DNA of 64,000 bases from CAWKKW01 sp963850345 (GTDB lineage Bacteria; Acidobacteriota; Terriglobia; Terriglobales; Acidobacteriaceae). The notes under the pieces were generated by a model. That model saw only the letters and a program-made list of their open reading frames with translations, ran no database searches and had not been told where the DNA came from. The position numbers and the translations under genes are program-made. The stretch's first letter is position 1; each line of letters starts with the position of its first letter. Positions 27,574 through 35,884 of the stretch are shown piece after piece. Location of the stretch: the NCBI GenBank assembly GCA_963850345.1, contig CAWKKW010000002.1:124001-188000 (forward strand), written 5' to 3'.

Positions 27574-27717
27574 GTCCCGCAGCGACGAATTTGTCTTCCG
27601 ACCGCTATCTGCTCCATACCAAGTTTTCAGGTGTGGTGGCGTCGCATGCGTGGGAAAAACCCGGACGGTTTTCGCATTCAGTCCTGAACCCTGTCTCTCG
27701 ATAGAACGAAAAGCCGA

Positions 27718-28716
27718 TCAGCGTTCCGGCGGTGCAAACATCATGCGATCCTGGCCCATCCAGAAGCGATTGTTCGCCCGGATCACCGGATGCGCGGGCC
27801 GCCCGAGCAGGCGGGCACGCGCCTCCTGGTAGGGTCCAACGTATCGCACGAATGCAGGAACAAGCGGATAGATTCGCGGCAGCCAACGGCTGGCCCTTGT
27901 CGCAGAGGCAGCCTCGCGATCACCGAAGGCCAAGCCGAACTCGTGCCGGAGGCGCTGCGGTAGCCAGGCAGTCGTAAGATTGCGGTACCAGTTCGGAACA
28001 GGCACCCAGGATCCGCGTCCGTGCAACACCCGGTGCGCCATCTCCCGCGACAGCGCGTTCACGCCCAGCCGGTCTGAAGCCACCATCGTTTGCATGTACC
28101 CTTCCAACCCGCGCCAGTCTTCCGGTAGAGCAGCCGCAGGAATTCCGAACAGCGCCGCCATGATCTTGCTTTCGGTGTAGTACGCCTCCCGCTCGCCCAT
28201 CGAGAGCGGCGGAAGCACGCTGTCGTAGGCCACCATGGCGCTCTCAATCAACGTCGCAAACACCCATATAAGCGCATGCACCTCATTGGCTTCGTAACGC
28301 GAGCCTTGCGGATAGGCTGCAACCCCCTCCGGCAAGCTACCGCGAATACGTGTATGCAGTTGATACAAATGCCGCGAAGCCGCCAGAGCCTGCTCCAGCG
28401 TCCCAAACAGCATGGTGAACACCACGCGAAACGTGTTGTGAAAACGGGCTAGAGGGTCGTGGCGAAGATTAGAGTGTTGATCGAGCGCGGCCGCGACCCA
28501 CGGGTGAGCCAATTGCAGCAGCGAGGCTCGTCCTGCGCCGAGGAACAACGCACACTCCCGGTTGATCTTCCAACTGATCGAGGATGGTCCGAAGATGCCT
28601 GCGCGCGGATCGAGGGTTCTCTCCGTGACGCGCCTCCATAGTTCCTCGATCTCCTCGCGAGTGACCGGCTGAACGGCAGCTTCCATGCTTTGGTTGGATT
28701 CTCCAGATTGGTTCAT
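27718..28716 (-). CDS. oxygenase MpaB family protein (DUF2236)
   Basis: The sequence matches the DUF2236 group, which includes the latex-clearing protein and fungal MpaB: GIFGPSSISWKINRECALFLGAGRASLLQLAHPWVAAALDQHSN-type opening with the family histidines, then RFHNTFRVVFTMLFG and SRYEANEVHALIWVFATLIESA. These proteins bind heme b and act on hydrophobic substrates. About 330 residues is the usual length. The methionine at 28716 is chosen over 28743; the ribosome site is weak for both. It follows the threonine synthase-like gene by 61 bases on the same strand, but no functional link is evident. Confidence 0.88.
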   Translation of the reverse strand: MNQSGESNQSMEAAVQPVTREEIEELWRRVTERTLDPRAGIFGPSSISWKINRECALFLGAGRASLLQLAHPWVAAALDQHSNLRHDPLARFHNTFRVVFTMLFGTLEQALAASRHLYQLHTRIRGSLPEGVAAYPQGSRYEANEVHALIWVFATLIESAMVAYDSVLPPLSMGEREAYYTESKIMAALFGIPAAALPEDWRGLEGYMQTMVASDRLGVNALSREMAHRVLHGRGSWVPVPNWYRNLTTAWLPQRLRHEFGLAFGDREAASATRASRWLPRIYPLVPAFVRYVGPYQEARARLLGRPAHPVIRANNRFWMGQDRMMFAPPER

Positions 28717-28777
28717 AGACAGCTCTGAGTTGCGCCACTCCAACCCGCCCGTACGACTGCCACGAGTGGCACGGCGT

Positions 28778-29986
28778 TCATGCGCCTGACCGGGGACGCT
28801 TCAGATGCATGGCCTCGGCGATCACATCGGTATATTTCAGCCCCGCCCCGGTGTTGAAGAGCACCACCCGATCCGACTCCTTTAAAAACCCGGTGCCCAG
28901 CAGATGGTCGTAAGCGGCGGTTGCGGCCGCGCCCTCTGGCGAAAGGAAGAGACCCTCGTGCTGTGCCCAGTCGCGGATGGAGTTCAGAAGCTGCTCGTCG
29001 GTCAGAGAGAGAGCTAAGCCTCCCGACTCCCGCAGAATTTCGAGCATGATGCTGTCGCCGTAAGGTTTTGGCACCCGCAGGCCAGAGGCAAAGGTGGATG
29101 CGTCCTTCCACATCTCGCTCGCCGTCGCGCCCTGCTCGAAGGCACGCGCGACGGGAGCGCAACCTGCCGCCTGTACCGCGATCATCTTTGGGCGCCTGAC
29201 GTCGCGGTCGCCTGCAGAGACCCAGCCGAGCTGCTCCAGTTCCTCAAATGCCTTCCACATCCCGATTAGCCCCACTCCGCCTCCAGTAGGATAAAAGACC
29301 GCGTCGGGATACTCCCAGCCGAGCTGTTCGACGAGCTCATAGCCCATCGTCTTCTTGCCCTCGACGCGAAACGGCTCCTTCAGCGTCGAGATGTCAAACC
29401 AGCCCTCCTGCTGTTTGCGCTCCGCTACCAGCCGCGCACAGTCGGAGATCAGTCCGTTCACCAACTCAACATGTGCCCCATACGCGGTCGCCTCCACGTA
29501 ATTTGCGAACGGTACATCCAGCGGCATGAAAATGTGAGCCTCAATGCCTGCTGCAGCTGCGTACGCAGCCAGGGCTCCAGCGGCATTTCCCGCGGAGGGA
29601 ACCGCAAGCTTCTTGATCCCGTAGTGTCGGGCCATCGACACAGCCATCGCCATGCCGCGCGCCTTGAAGCTGCCGGTAGGGTTAGCCCCCTCTTCTTTGA
29701 GGAACAAATTAGAGTAGCGCCGGCTGCGAAGCATCGGCGTGAATCCCTCCCCAAGGGTCACCGGTTCTACATCCGGCAAAACATCGGCATAACGCCACAT
29801 GCCCAGGCTGGTCACCGATCGAGCGGCACGCGCTGCGGTCGAGTTGCGGTCCACGCTGCCGCGCACAGCTTCCAGGTCGTAGCGAACGTAGAGCGATCCG
29901 GCGCACATCGGGCACACGGTTTGCGGAGTTTCAGCGGAGACGTGGTGATGGCAGCGGGAACATTCGAGGGAGGTAATGGGAGGCAT
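28778..29986 (-). CDS. thrC: threonine synthase-like PLP enzyme
   Basis: The 402-residue protein starts with a small zinc-ribbon (ECSRCHHH, TVCPMCAGSLYVRYD; two CxxC pairs) seen in one class of threonine synthases. It continues with a fold-type II PLP core: LFLKEEGANPTGSFKARGM containing the cofactor lysine, then PSAGNAAGALAAYAAAAGI and the phosphate-binding PTGGGVGLIGM. Threonine synthase converts O-phosphohomoserine to threonine. Close relatives include cysteate synthase and other PLP lyases, so the substrate is probable, not certain. There is no ribosome site directly before the ATG. No other thr genes are near. Confidence 0.87.
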   Translation of the reverse strand: MPPITSLECSRCHHHVSAETPQTVCPMCAGSLYVRYDLEAVRGSVDRNSTAARAARSVTSLGMWRYADVLPDVEPVTLGEGFTPMLRSRRYSNLFLKEEGANPTGSFKARGMAMAVSMARHYGIKKLAVPSAGNAAGALAAYAAAAGIEAHIFMPLDVPFANYVEATAYGAHVELVNGLISDCARLVAERKQQEGWFDISTLKEPFRVEGKKTMGYELVEQLGWEYPDAVFYPTGGGVGLIGMWKAFEELEQLGWVSAGDRDVRRPKMIAVQAAGCAPVARAFEQGATASEMWKDASTFASGLRVPKPYGDSIMLEILRESGGLALSLTDEQLLNSIRDWAQHEGLFLSPEGAAATAAYDHLLGTGFLKESDRVVLFNTGAGLKYTDVIAEAMHLKRPRSGA

Positions 29987-30216
29987 AGATTCTGATTCGG
30001 CTCACTTCAAGACTAAGGCATCGGACGGCATTCGGCGCCTGGGCCGTGGGCAGAGCCTTTACGCAGAAACTTGGGAAGTGTGACGAACTGGGAAACGAAG
30101 AAGGGAAGTGCGAAGTCCCCACTGGAGGGATAGAAACAGGCAGGCATTTTGGGCGAAAGCTGAGCGGAGCGCCCGGGCGCGTCCGTTGTAGGTGGTGAAT
30201 GCGACTAGGAAGCTGC

Positions 30217-30591
30217 CTAGGTCTTCATGTGGAGCCGAATATCCAGTTCTGCGATCAAACCCTTCAACACGACCTTGCGTTGACGGCTGCGCGCTTCGAA
30301 GTTCACCTGCAGGCGTTCGTAGTCGGGGCCGTCGAAGCGGTTCTGGACACTCTCGGTTCCAATCGCCTTGGTTCGGACCAGTTTGTCGTACTGCGGGCTG
30401 TCCGCTCCGAAACACTTGGCGACCAGCGCCTCGGTCAGAAAGGCCCATTCCCGTTCCTGATCCTGGACTTCGCCATAGTGACGTTCGGCGATTTCGTCCA
30501 GGCTGGTGAGTTGTCGTTTGAGCAACGCCGACGCTTCTTCACACGGGGGCGCGATCTGTTCGGTTGCGATCGTTACGTTTTCTGTGGTCAT
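30217..30591 (-). CDS. hypothetical protein (124 aa)
   Basis: No family is recognised. The sequence looks helical and charged (LLKRQLTSLDEIAERHYGEV, FLTEALVAKCFGAD), ends in RKVVLKGLIAELDIRLHMKT, and has no signal peptide or membrane segment. The call rests on protein-like composition and on AGGGG eight bases before the ATG. A longer plus-strand frame covers the same bases but has no ribosome site and an odd composition. Confidence 0.6.
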   Translation of the reverse strand: MTTENVTIATEQIAPPCEEASALLKRQLTSLDEIAERHYGEVQDQEREWAFLTEALVAKCFGADSPQYDKLVRTKAIGTESVQNRFDGPDYERLQVNFEARSRQRKVVLKGLIAELDIRLHMKT

Positions 30592-30662
30592 GATGGCACC
30601 CCTGCTAGTCCTCAGCAGAAGGGACTTCCAATAGCACCCTTGGCAATAACCAAGGAGTCATC

Positions 30663-30818
30663 ATGCATCCAGCCCTCGGTGTCCTACTCAGAAACGTGGC
30701 CATTCGGGCTGCTCAACGTGGATTCGATGGCATCCAACTTAGCAGAGTGATCGACTGGGTTCTCCCGAAGGCTTGTTTTGAGCAACTTACTGATTCCAGC
30801 CTAGTTACTTGTAGGTAA
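30663..30818 (+). CDS. small ORF (51 aa) with strong ribosome site
   Basis: ATG at 30663 is preceded by a perfect AAGGAG five bases away. The product of 51 residues begins MHPALGVLLRNVAIRAAQRG and contains DGIQLSRVIDWVLPKA, an amphipathic-looking helix. It is not similar to anything I recognise. It lies in the gap between a divergent hypothetical gene and the 75-residue gene at 30981. The rest of that gap shows no other gene. Confidence 0.4.
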   Translation: MHPALGVLLRNVAIRAAQRGFDGIQLSRVIDWVLPKACFEQLTDSSLVTCR

Positions 30819-30980
30819 TCCCCAGAAGTTTCTGAGCGTAAACATGAGTTGCCTATTGATTTCTGGAGAAAAAGTACCTAAAATAGAAGAGTTTGTGACT
30901 TCCCGGTGGGCTCTTCCGTAGTGTGAGCCGGAGATGCCGGACTTTCTGCACGTCACTTTTGGCTAGAGGATAACGAAACA

Positions 30981-31208
30981 ATGGCAAAGCGTCGCGGTAA
31001 TCCAAATTGGGGAAAGCCGGAGCCAATCGGCCCTGTCGTTCCTACAGTGACTTCCTTCGAACAGGTTGTGAAGGAATTCAAGCTGACTCCCGATCAGTAT
31101 ATCCGTTCCACCCGCCTTCGCGAGTGGGCGAGGCGGAACAAGAACTCGAAGTACATCCCGGAAACACTGCTCGAGGCCTGGGGTTTTGAAATCGAGTCGA
31201 CACTGTAA
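30981..31208 (+). CDS. small hypothetical protein (75 aa)
   Basis: The product starts with a basic stretch (MAKRRGNPNWGKPEP) and contains VTSFEQVVKEFKLTPDQY followed by LREWARRNKNSKYIPETLLEAWGF, a helix pattern that could contact nucleic acid. GAGGAT lies about ten bases upstream. A stable hairpin follows the stop. The compact gene with its own hairpin terminator suggests a genuine, expressed small protein. The function is unknown. Confidence 0.7.
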   Translation: MAKRRGNPNWGKPEPIGPVVPTVTSFEQVVKEFKLTPDQYIRSTRLREWARRNKNSKYIPETLLEAWGFEIESTL

Positions 31209-31234
31209 CGCAGTCAGTTCGCTGTAAGAAGTAG

Positions 31235-31262
31235 ACGCCGTCCCGGAGTGCCGGGGCGGCGT
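31235..31262 (+). terminator. hairpin terminator after the 75-aa gene
   Basis: ACGCCGTCCCGG pairs with CCGGGGCGGCGT over 12 positions (one G-T pair) around an AGTG loop, followed by TTCCGTCTC. The stem is very strong; the T tract is weak. Confidence 0.6.
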
Positions 31263-31360
31263 TTCCGTCTCTGGCCTCCCCATCATCTGAGTGCGTTGCA
31301 TCACTGAGTTCCGCCCTGCCCCTCCATCACACTGTAGCCAGATAGTTTGAGGAGGCAGCA

Positions 31361-32575
31361 TTGGAACTGGCGGAGCGGGTCGAACTCGAAGACAATACGG
31401 ACATGCTTTCGAAGCCTCCCTTTACCGATGTTCCCGGCGCAATCGAGGAGATTCGCGCCGGCCGCATGATCGTGGTGGTCGACGACGAGGATCGCGAGAA
31501 CGAAGGCGACCTGACCCTCGCGGCGGAACACGTCACCCCGGAGGCCATCAACTTCATGGCGAAACACGGCCGCGGTCTCATCTGCCTCACGCTGACCGAG
31601 GAACGCGCCGACTACCTGCGCCTTGGGCCGATGACCCAGCAGAACTCGTCGCGATTCGGCACTGCATTCACCGAAACCATCGAGGCTCGCGAAGGCGTTA
31701 CGACCGGCATCTCGGCCTACGACCGCGCCCACACGATCCGAGTGGCCATTGACAGTCGGTCGACGGCGCATGATCTGGCGCGGCCGGGGCATGTCTTTCC
31801 GCTGCGCGCGCGCCGTGGCGGGGTTCTCGTGCGTGCCGGGCAAACCGAAGCCTCGGTCGATCTGGCGCGCCTCGCCGGCCTCGTTCCCGCCGGCGTCATT
31901 TGCGAGATCATGAAGGACGACGGCACCATGGCGCGTGTTCCTGACCTCGTTGAGTTCTGCAAACAACACAACATGAAGATGCTGACGGTAGCCGAACTCA
32001 TCCGCTATCGCTTGCAAAATGAGCGCTACATCTACCGCGTTGCCGAGAGCACCATGCCCACACGCTACGGCGACTTCCGAGTCATCGCCTACGAGAGTGA
32101 AGTGGACGGGGGCGAGAGCCACCTGGCGCTGGTGCGCGGAGATGTGGCCGTCGGCGACGAGCCTGTCCTGGTGCGCGTTCACTCGCACTGCGTCGCCGGA
32201 GATGTGTTCGGAACTACGCAATGCGACTGCCACTCACTGGTGCAGCGGTCATTGAAGGCGATTGCCGAAGCCGGTCGCGGAGCGCTGGTCTATCTTCATA
32301 ATGCCAGCCGCGGCTTTGAGATTGACCGCTCCATAAGTCCCAACCGGCTGGTATTTCACAACGAGATGCGCGAGCGAGAGCAGCGCGAGGAACGGAGTCT
32401 TCGCATCTTGCGACAAGTTGGTCTCGGTGGGCAAATTCTTTCCGACCTCAAGATTCGCAAGATTCGTCTGCTCTCGAACACGCCAACACACGTGCCGGCC
32501 CTCGAAGGCTTCGACCTCGAGATTGTGGAGCGCGTCCCGATTCCGACGGAAGTTCCCACCCCCGCGGAAGTTTAG
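31361..32575 (+). CDS. ribB: 3,4-dihydroxy-2-butanone-4-phosphate synthase fused to a degenerate GTP cyclohydrolase II-like domain
   Basis: The N-terminal half is a full RibB domain making the four-carbon precursor of riboflavin from ribulose 5-phosphate: VVDDEDRENEGDLTLAAEH, FMAKHGRGLICL, FGTAFTETIEAREGVTTGIS, RPGHVFPLRARRGGV and TEASVDLARLAG. The C-terminal half keeps GTP cyclohydrolase II zinc ligands (HCVAGDVFGTTQCDCHS) and VERVPIP, but the catalytic QEGRxIGL reads NASRGFEID. The conserved DTVEAN and LGFxxDxRDY segments are missing. This resembles RibBX proteins, in which the second half has lost cyclohydrolase activity. The TTG start is fixed by AGGAGG five bases upstream. No FMN riboswitch is visible before it. 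Confidence 0.9.
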   Translation: MELAERVELEDNTDMLSKPPFTDVPGAIEEIRAGRMIVVVDDEDRENEGDLTLAAEHVTPEAINFMAKHGRGLICLTLTEERADYLRLGPMTQQNSSRFGTAFTETIEAREGVTTGISAYDRAHTIRVAIDSRSTAHDLARPGHVFPLRARRGGVLVRAGQTEASVDLARLAGLVPAGVICEIMKDDGTMARVPDLVEFCKQHNMKMLTVAELIRYRLQNERYIYRVAESTMPTRYGDFRVIAYESEVDGGESHLALVRGDVAVGDEPVLVRVHSHCVAGDVFGTTQCDCHSLVQRSLKAIAEAGRGALVYLHNASRGFEIDRSISPNRLVFHNEMREREQREERSLRILRQVGLGGQILSDLKIRKIRLLSNTPTHVPALEGFDLEIVERVPIPTEVPTPAEV

Positions 32576-32796
32576 TTGCCGCGCGACATCTCGGCCCCGC
32601 GCATGCGGCTTTGCGCAGGCGATTCAGTCACGCTGCCAACTCCATTCCCGCGCGCTTCCAGATCGCGTGGCGCACTCGGCACCTTGACGTAGTAGACGAT
32701 GATGGCGCGCGCAGACTCATACAACCTCCCGGTTAAAATCGCTCACGATCATCTCCACGATGGCTGAGGCGGCTTCTGTGGAAAGATCGAGTAGAC

Positions 32797-33987
32797 ATGA
32801 CGTTCTCCAACCGAACCGCATGGGACACGCAGGAGTCGGAATGGGCGCGCGCGCTCCGAGAGCGAAGGCGTGCAGGACAACCCGTCTTCGACCTCACGGC
32901 CACCAATCCCACGCGCTGCGGATTCCACTACGATCCCGCCCTGCTTTCTCCTCTGGCCGACCCGGCAGCGCTCGAATATGAGCCTGACCCCCGCGGCCTG
33001 CTTCGTGCGCGAACTGCGGTAAGTGCCTACTACCGAGAACATGGCGCGCCGCTCGACCCGGAACAGATCTTTCTCACCACCAGCACCAGCGAAGCCTACA
33101 GCTTTGCCTTTCGCCTGTTGTGCGACGCGGGTGACGAAGTGCTGATCGCGCAGCCCAGCTATCCGCTCTTCGACTTCCTCGCTGCGCTCGATGACGTCCG
33201 GTTGGTTCCGTATTCGCTCTTCTACGACTACGGCTGGCACCTCGACATCGAGGCACTGCGGCAGCGGATCACACCCAGAACCCGCGCCATCGCCCTCGTT
33301 CATCCCAACAATCCTACCGGCCACTTCACCCGGCAAAAGGAGAGGGAAGCGCTCGAGGCAGTTTGTCTTGAGCATGACCTTGCGTTGATCGTCGACGAGG
33401 TGTTTCTCGACTATGGCTTCAGCGGAGAACCCGCGCGGAGTTTTGCCGCCGGCCCCCATCCGGTGCTCACCTTCGTCTTGAGTGGTTTAAGCAAGGTCGC
33501 TGCGCTCCCGCAGATGAAGGCTGCCTGGATTGCCTGCTTTGGTCCGCCTCAAAAACTCGCCGAGGCGACCACCCGGCTGGAGATCATCGCCGATACGTTT
33601 CTCTCCATGAATGCTCCGATCCAGTGCGCCATTCCCGCATGGCTCGGTTCGAGAGGCGACGTGCAAGAGCAGATTCGCGGGAGGGTGGCCGGCAATCTCA
33701 CGGCGCTCGACCAGATACTTGCAGGCCAATCGCTACTCACCCGGCTGGATGTAGAAGCCGGCTGGTACGCCGTCCTGCGCGTTCCGGCGATTGAAGATGA
33801 TGAGCACACCGCGCTGCAGCTTCTGCAACAGCAGGGAATTGCTGTGCACCCCGGACATTTCTTTGGATTTCGCCACTCTGGGTGGCTGGTCGTCAGCCTG
33901 CTTTCGGACCCTACCCAGTTCGAGTCCGGTACAAAATCTATTATCAACTACTTCAGTGAGTTACGACCGAAAGTTAAACTTGGTTGA
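32797..33987 (+). CDS. class I/II aminotransferase
   Basis: A fold-type I PLP aminotransferase of 396 residues: DLTATNPTRCGFHYD, LEYEPDPRGLLRAR, STSEAYSFAFRLLCDAGDEV, HPNNPTGHFTRQ, VDEVFLDYGF and the lysine motif LSGLSKVAALPQMK. The HPNNPTG and SKxxxxP patterns are general for aspartate/alanine-type enzymes. The substrate is not determinable, although histidinol-phosphate and alanine aminotransferases are relatives. It is monocistronic and convergent with the MBL-fold gene, with 75 bases between the stops and no clear terminator. Confidence 0.9.
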   Translation: MTFSNRTAWDTQESEWARALRERRRAGQPVFDLTATNPTRCGFHYDPALLSPLADPAALEYEPDPRGLLRARTAVSAYYREHGAPLDPEQIFLTTSTSEAYSFAFRLLCDAGDEVLIAQPSYPLFDFLAALDDVRLVPYSLFYDYGWHLDIEALRQRITPRTRAIALVHPNNPTGHFTRQKEREALEAVCLEHDLALIVDEVFLDYGFSGEPARSFAAGPHPVLTFVLSGLSKVAALPQMKAAWIACFGPPQKLAEATTRLEIIADTFLSMNAPIQCAIPAWLGSRGDVQEQIRGRVAGNLTALDQILAGQSLLTRLDVEAGWYAVLRVPAIEDDEHTALQLLQQQGIAVHPGHFFGFRHSGWLVVSLLSDPTQFESGTKSIINYFSELRPKVKLG

Positions 33988-34062
33988 TCAGCTTGATTCC
34001 GGTCAAGTAGTAATTGAAGTTCAGGTCCTCAAACCATTGAGGCTAAGTCGCTTAGTGTCGGA

Positions 34063-34689
34063 CTAGCTTAGGAACGGATTGCTCGCCCGCTCTCGCCCGA
34101 TGGTCGTCTCGCTGCCATGCCCGCAAATGACCCGGGTCGTATCCGGCAAGACCAGGAGACGATCGTGCAGCGACTCCATAATTTTCTGCGAATTGCCGCC
34201 CGGCAGATCAGTCCGGCCGATCGAACCAGCGAACAGCGTATCCCCGGCGAGCAACAAGTTCTGCGGAGCAAATAGCAGGCAGATGCTGCCCTCGGTGTGA
34301 CCGGGAGTGTGCAGCACCTCGGCCGGCAGATTCGCCAATCCGACTCGCATGCCGTCCTCGGCGCTCTCGTCAGGAGGCGCGACCTCGGGCGTCGCGACCC
34401 CCAGCCACGCCGCCTGCATGGCCATCATCGAGAGCAACGGAAGGTCCTGCTGGTTGAGAAGAATCGGTGCTCCCGTGGCCCGCTTCAGCTGCACCGCTCC
34501 GCCCACATGGTCGATGTGTGCGTGAGTCACGACGATCTGTTTCAGCGTGAGCCCGTGCTTGGCAAGCCGCTGCAGGATGTCAGGGATGTTGTCTCCTGGA
34601 TCGACGACCATCGCTTCGTGGGTGGTTTCATCGCCCATCAGGGTGCAGTTGCATTGCAGCGGACCGACCGGGATGCTCTCAAGGATCAT
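34063..34689 (-). CDS. MBL-fold metallo-hydrolase, glyoxalase II-like
   Basis: The protein has the metal site THAHIDHVGG, a second histidine in LHTPGHTEGSICL, the aspartate in LLAGDTLFAGSIGR and a closing VICGHGSETTIGRER. This is the short YcbL-like glyoxalase II type (about 208 residues) that hydrolyses thioesters such as S-lactoylglutathione. No C-terminal substrate domain is present. The start at 34689 has AGGAGA eight bases upstream and is preferred over 34707. Confidence 0.9.
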   Translation of the reverse strand: MILESIPVGPLQCNCTLMGDETTHEAMVVDPGDNIPDILQRLAKHGLTLKQIVVTHAHIDHVGGAVQLKRATGAPILLNQQDLPLLSMMAMQAAWLGVATPEVAPPDESAEDGMRVGLANLPAEVLHTPGHTEGSICLLFAPQNLLLAGDTLFAGSIGRTDLPGGNSQKIMESLHDRLLVLPDTTRVICGHGSETTIGRERASNPFLS

Positions 34690-34771
34690 GCAACGATTCT
34701 CCTGCAATCACCGCGAGGAATGCAAAAGTGGCGAGTCGAACCGCAGGAAGGTTTGCGCTAGGATTTTAGAC

Positions 34772-35029
34772 ATGGCATTGAGAAACGAATGGACAGAATG
34801 GCACCTGACTCCGCGTGGTTGGGAACGGGGCGCTACGCGGGTGCAGGGCAAAGGAAATACGTGGACCGTAGAGCCGGAAGACCGCGCTCTGAGTTTTGTT
34901 TACAAGGAAGTGGAGACCTCAGCGTCCCCTGAGGTTCGAAAGTCGGCCGAAGAGACCTGGCGCTCGAAGACGGCTACCAACGTCAATGATCTGCTGCGGC
35001 AATACGGAACCTGCCCCGAGCGGCTCTAA
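34772..35029 (+). CDS. small conserved-looking hypothetical protein (85 aa), apparently leaderless
   Basis: The frame stays open far upstream, but MALRNEWTEWHLTPRGWERG at 34772 is the sensible beginning. A TAGGAT -10 box (34759-34764) ends seven bases before this ATG, so transcription would start at about 34771 and the mRNA would be leaderless. There is no Shine-Dalgarno. The protein is charged and soluble (VQGKGNTWTVEPEDRALSFV, ATNVNDLLRQYG). The function is unknown. A strong terminator follows 21 bases after the stop. Confidence 0.7.
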   Translation: MALRNEWTEWHLTPRGWERGATRVQGKGNTWTVEPEDRALSFVYKEVETSASPEVRKSAEETWRSKTATNVNDLLRQYGTCPERL

Positions 35030-35049
35030 GACACGCAAGCGCAATGAAG

Positions 35050-35078
35050 AAGGCAGGCCCGAGAGCCTGCCTTTTCTT
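35050..35078 (+). terminator. intrinsic terminator between the 85-aa gene and secG
   Basis: AAGGCAGGC and GCCTGCCTT pair perfectly around CCGAGA, then TTCTT. It could also stop the converging secG transcript. Confidence 0.8.
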
Positions 35079-35101
35079 CTGAACCCTGAAATCTACCTGG
35101 A

Positions 35102-35410
35102 CTACTTGCCGGATTTAGCCGGAGCTGTGGGTGCGGCTTTCGTGCCCTCAAGCACCGAACGTGGTGTGCTGTGGCGAGACATCAGAATGAACAATCCGAT
35201 GGAAGTAACCATGAACAGCACAGCTCCCCAGGTCGTCAGGCGCGTGAGCAGGTTAGCGGCTCCGCGAGGACCAAACGCAGTCTGCGAACCCTGTCCACCA
35301 AAGGCCCCGGCGAGATCTGCACTCTTGCCCTGCTGCAGAAGGATGACGCCGATCAGGAACAGGCAGATGACGACGTGAACCACGATCAAAAGGTAATAAA
35401 CGAAATTCAT
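35102..35410 (-). CDS. secG: preprotein translocase subunit SecG
   Basis: SecG is the small SecYEG subunit at the inner membrane. The 102-residue protein has two membrane segments (YYLLIVVHVVICLFLIGVILL and LTTWGAVLFMVTSIGLFILM) joined by the diagnostic GKSADLAGAFGGQGSQTAFG loop. The true start is at 35410 although the frame extends to 35518. AAGAG lies about nine bases upstream. A tRNA-Leu gene lies 63 bases upstream on the same strand. Confidence 0.95.
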   Translation of the reverse strand: MNFVYYLLIVVHVVICLFLIGVILLQQGKSADLAGAFGGQGSQTAFGPRGAANLLTRLTTWGAVLFMVTSIGLFILMSRHSTPRSVLEGTKAAPTAPAKSGK

Positions 35411-35473
35411 TTCAGAACTCTTCTTGAACCTTAAGTCGGGCCTGCCTGCAACCCGCAAATTTGAGGACGATTT

Positions 35474-35558
35474 TGGTGCGGAAGGGGGGACTTGAACCCC
35501 CATGCCTCTCGGCGCCACCCCCTCAAGATGGTGTGTCTGCCAATTTCACCACTTCCGC
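35474..35558 (-). tRNA. tRNA-Leu (anticodon GAG)
   Basis: The minus strand folds as a class II tRNA. Acceptor GCGGAAG pairs with CTTCCGC, the D-arm is GTG...CAC, and the anticodon stem CCATC/GGTGG encloses loop TTGAGGG with GAG at 35524-35522. A long variable arm (CGCC...GGC) and T-arm GGGGG-TTCAAGT-CCCCC follow. CCA is encoded at 35476-35474. Confidence 0.96.
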
Positions 35559-35631
35559 ACGTTGTGAATCGATCCGTAGTGCAGTATAACAAAGCCCGCC
35601 GACGGAACGAAGCACCCAAATCGCCGCACCG

Positions 35632-35808
35632 TCAGTTTGCAATTGCTCCTGCGTCGCGAAGCTTTGTGTACGCCTTCTCAAGGGCACTCCCCAGGCCCTC
35701 TAGCAGCGCGTTAGGGTCGCTATCTTTCATCTTGGGAGTAACCGCCTCACCTTTGTACAGAAACTGAATCGTATGGTCCTCCTCATCAAACTTCCGAAAT
35801 AGAGTCAT
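35632..35808 (-). CDS. small hypothetical protein (58 aa)
   Basis: ATG at 35808 opens a 58-residue frame beginning MTLFRKFDEEDHTIQFLYKG and containing AVTPKMKDSDPNALLEGLG and LEKAYTKLRDAGAI. The composition is clearly protein-like, with hydrophilic and hydrophobic residues alternating as in a small alpha/beta fold. AGAGG lies about ten bases upstream. It is 73 bases upstream of the tRNA-Leu gene and between it and the HAD gene, all on the same strand. No family is recognised. Confidence 0.6.
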   Translation of the reverse strand: MTLFRKFDEEDHTIQFLYKGEAVTPKMKDSDPNALLEGLGSALEKAYTKLRDAGAIAN

Positions 35809-35884
35809 CGCTTTATAACCTCTGCACGAGATACGAGACCTTATTTGCCTTGCCCACGCTTCTCTTACGCGGGGGTGGTGCAGC

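Noticed and set aside
30199..30750. A 183-codon plus-strand frame opposite the 124-aa hypothetical gene
   Set aside because: No ribosome site, while the minus frame has AGGGG at the proper distance and balanced composition. The two cannot both be likely.
31209..31360. FMN riboswitch upstream of ribB
   Set aside because: The gap contains only a terminator hairpin and a ribosome site; none of the conserved FMN-element segments can be found.
31301..32233. A 310-codon open frame on the minus strand over ribB
   Set aside because: It is the antisense shadow of the RibB gene. The plus frame has all family motifs and a strong ribosome site; the antisense product has no recognisable domain.
34027..34042. 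CCTCAA-ACCA-TTGAGG hairpin between the aminotransferase and MBL-fold genes
   Set aside because: Only six base pairs and no T tract on either strand.
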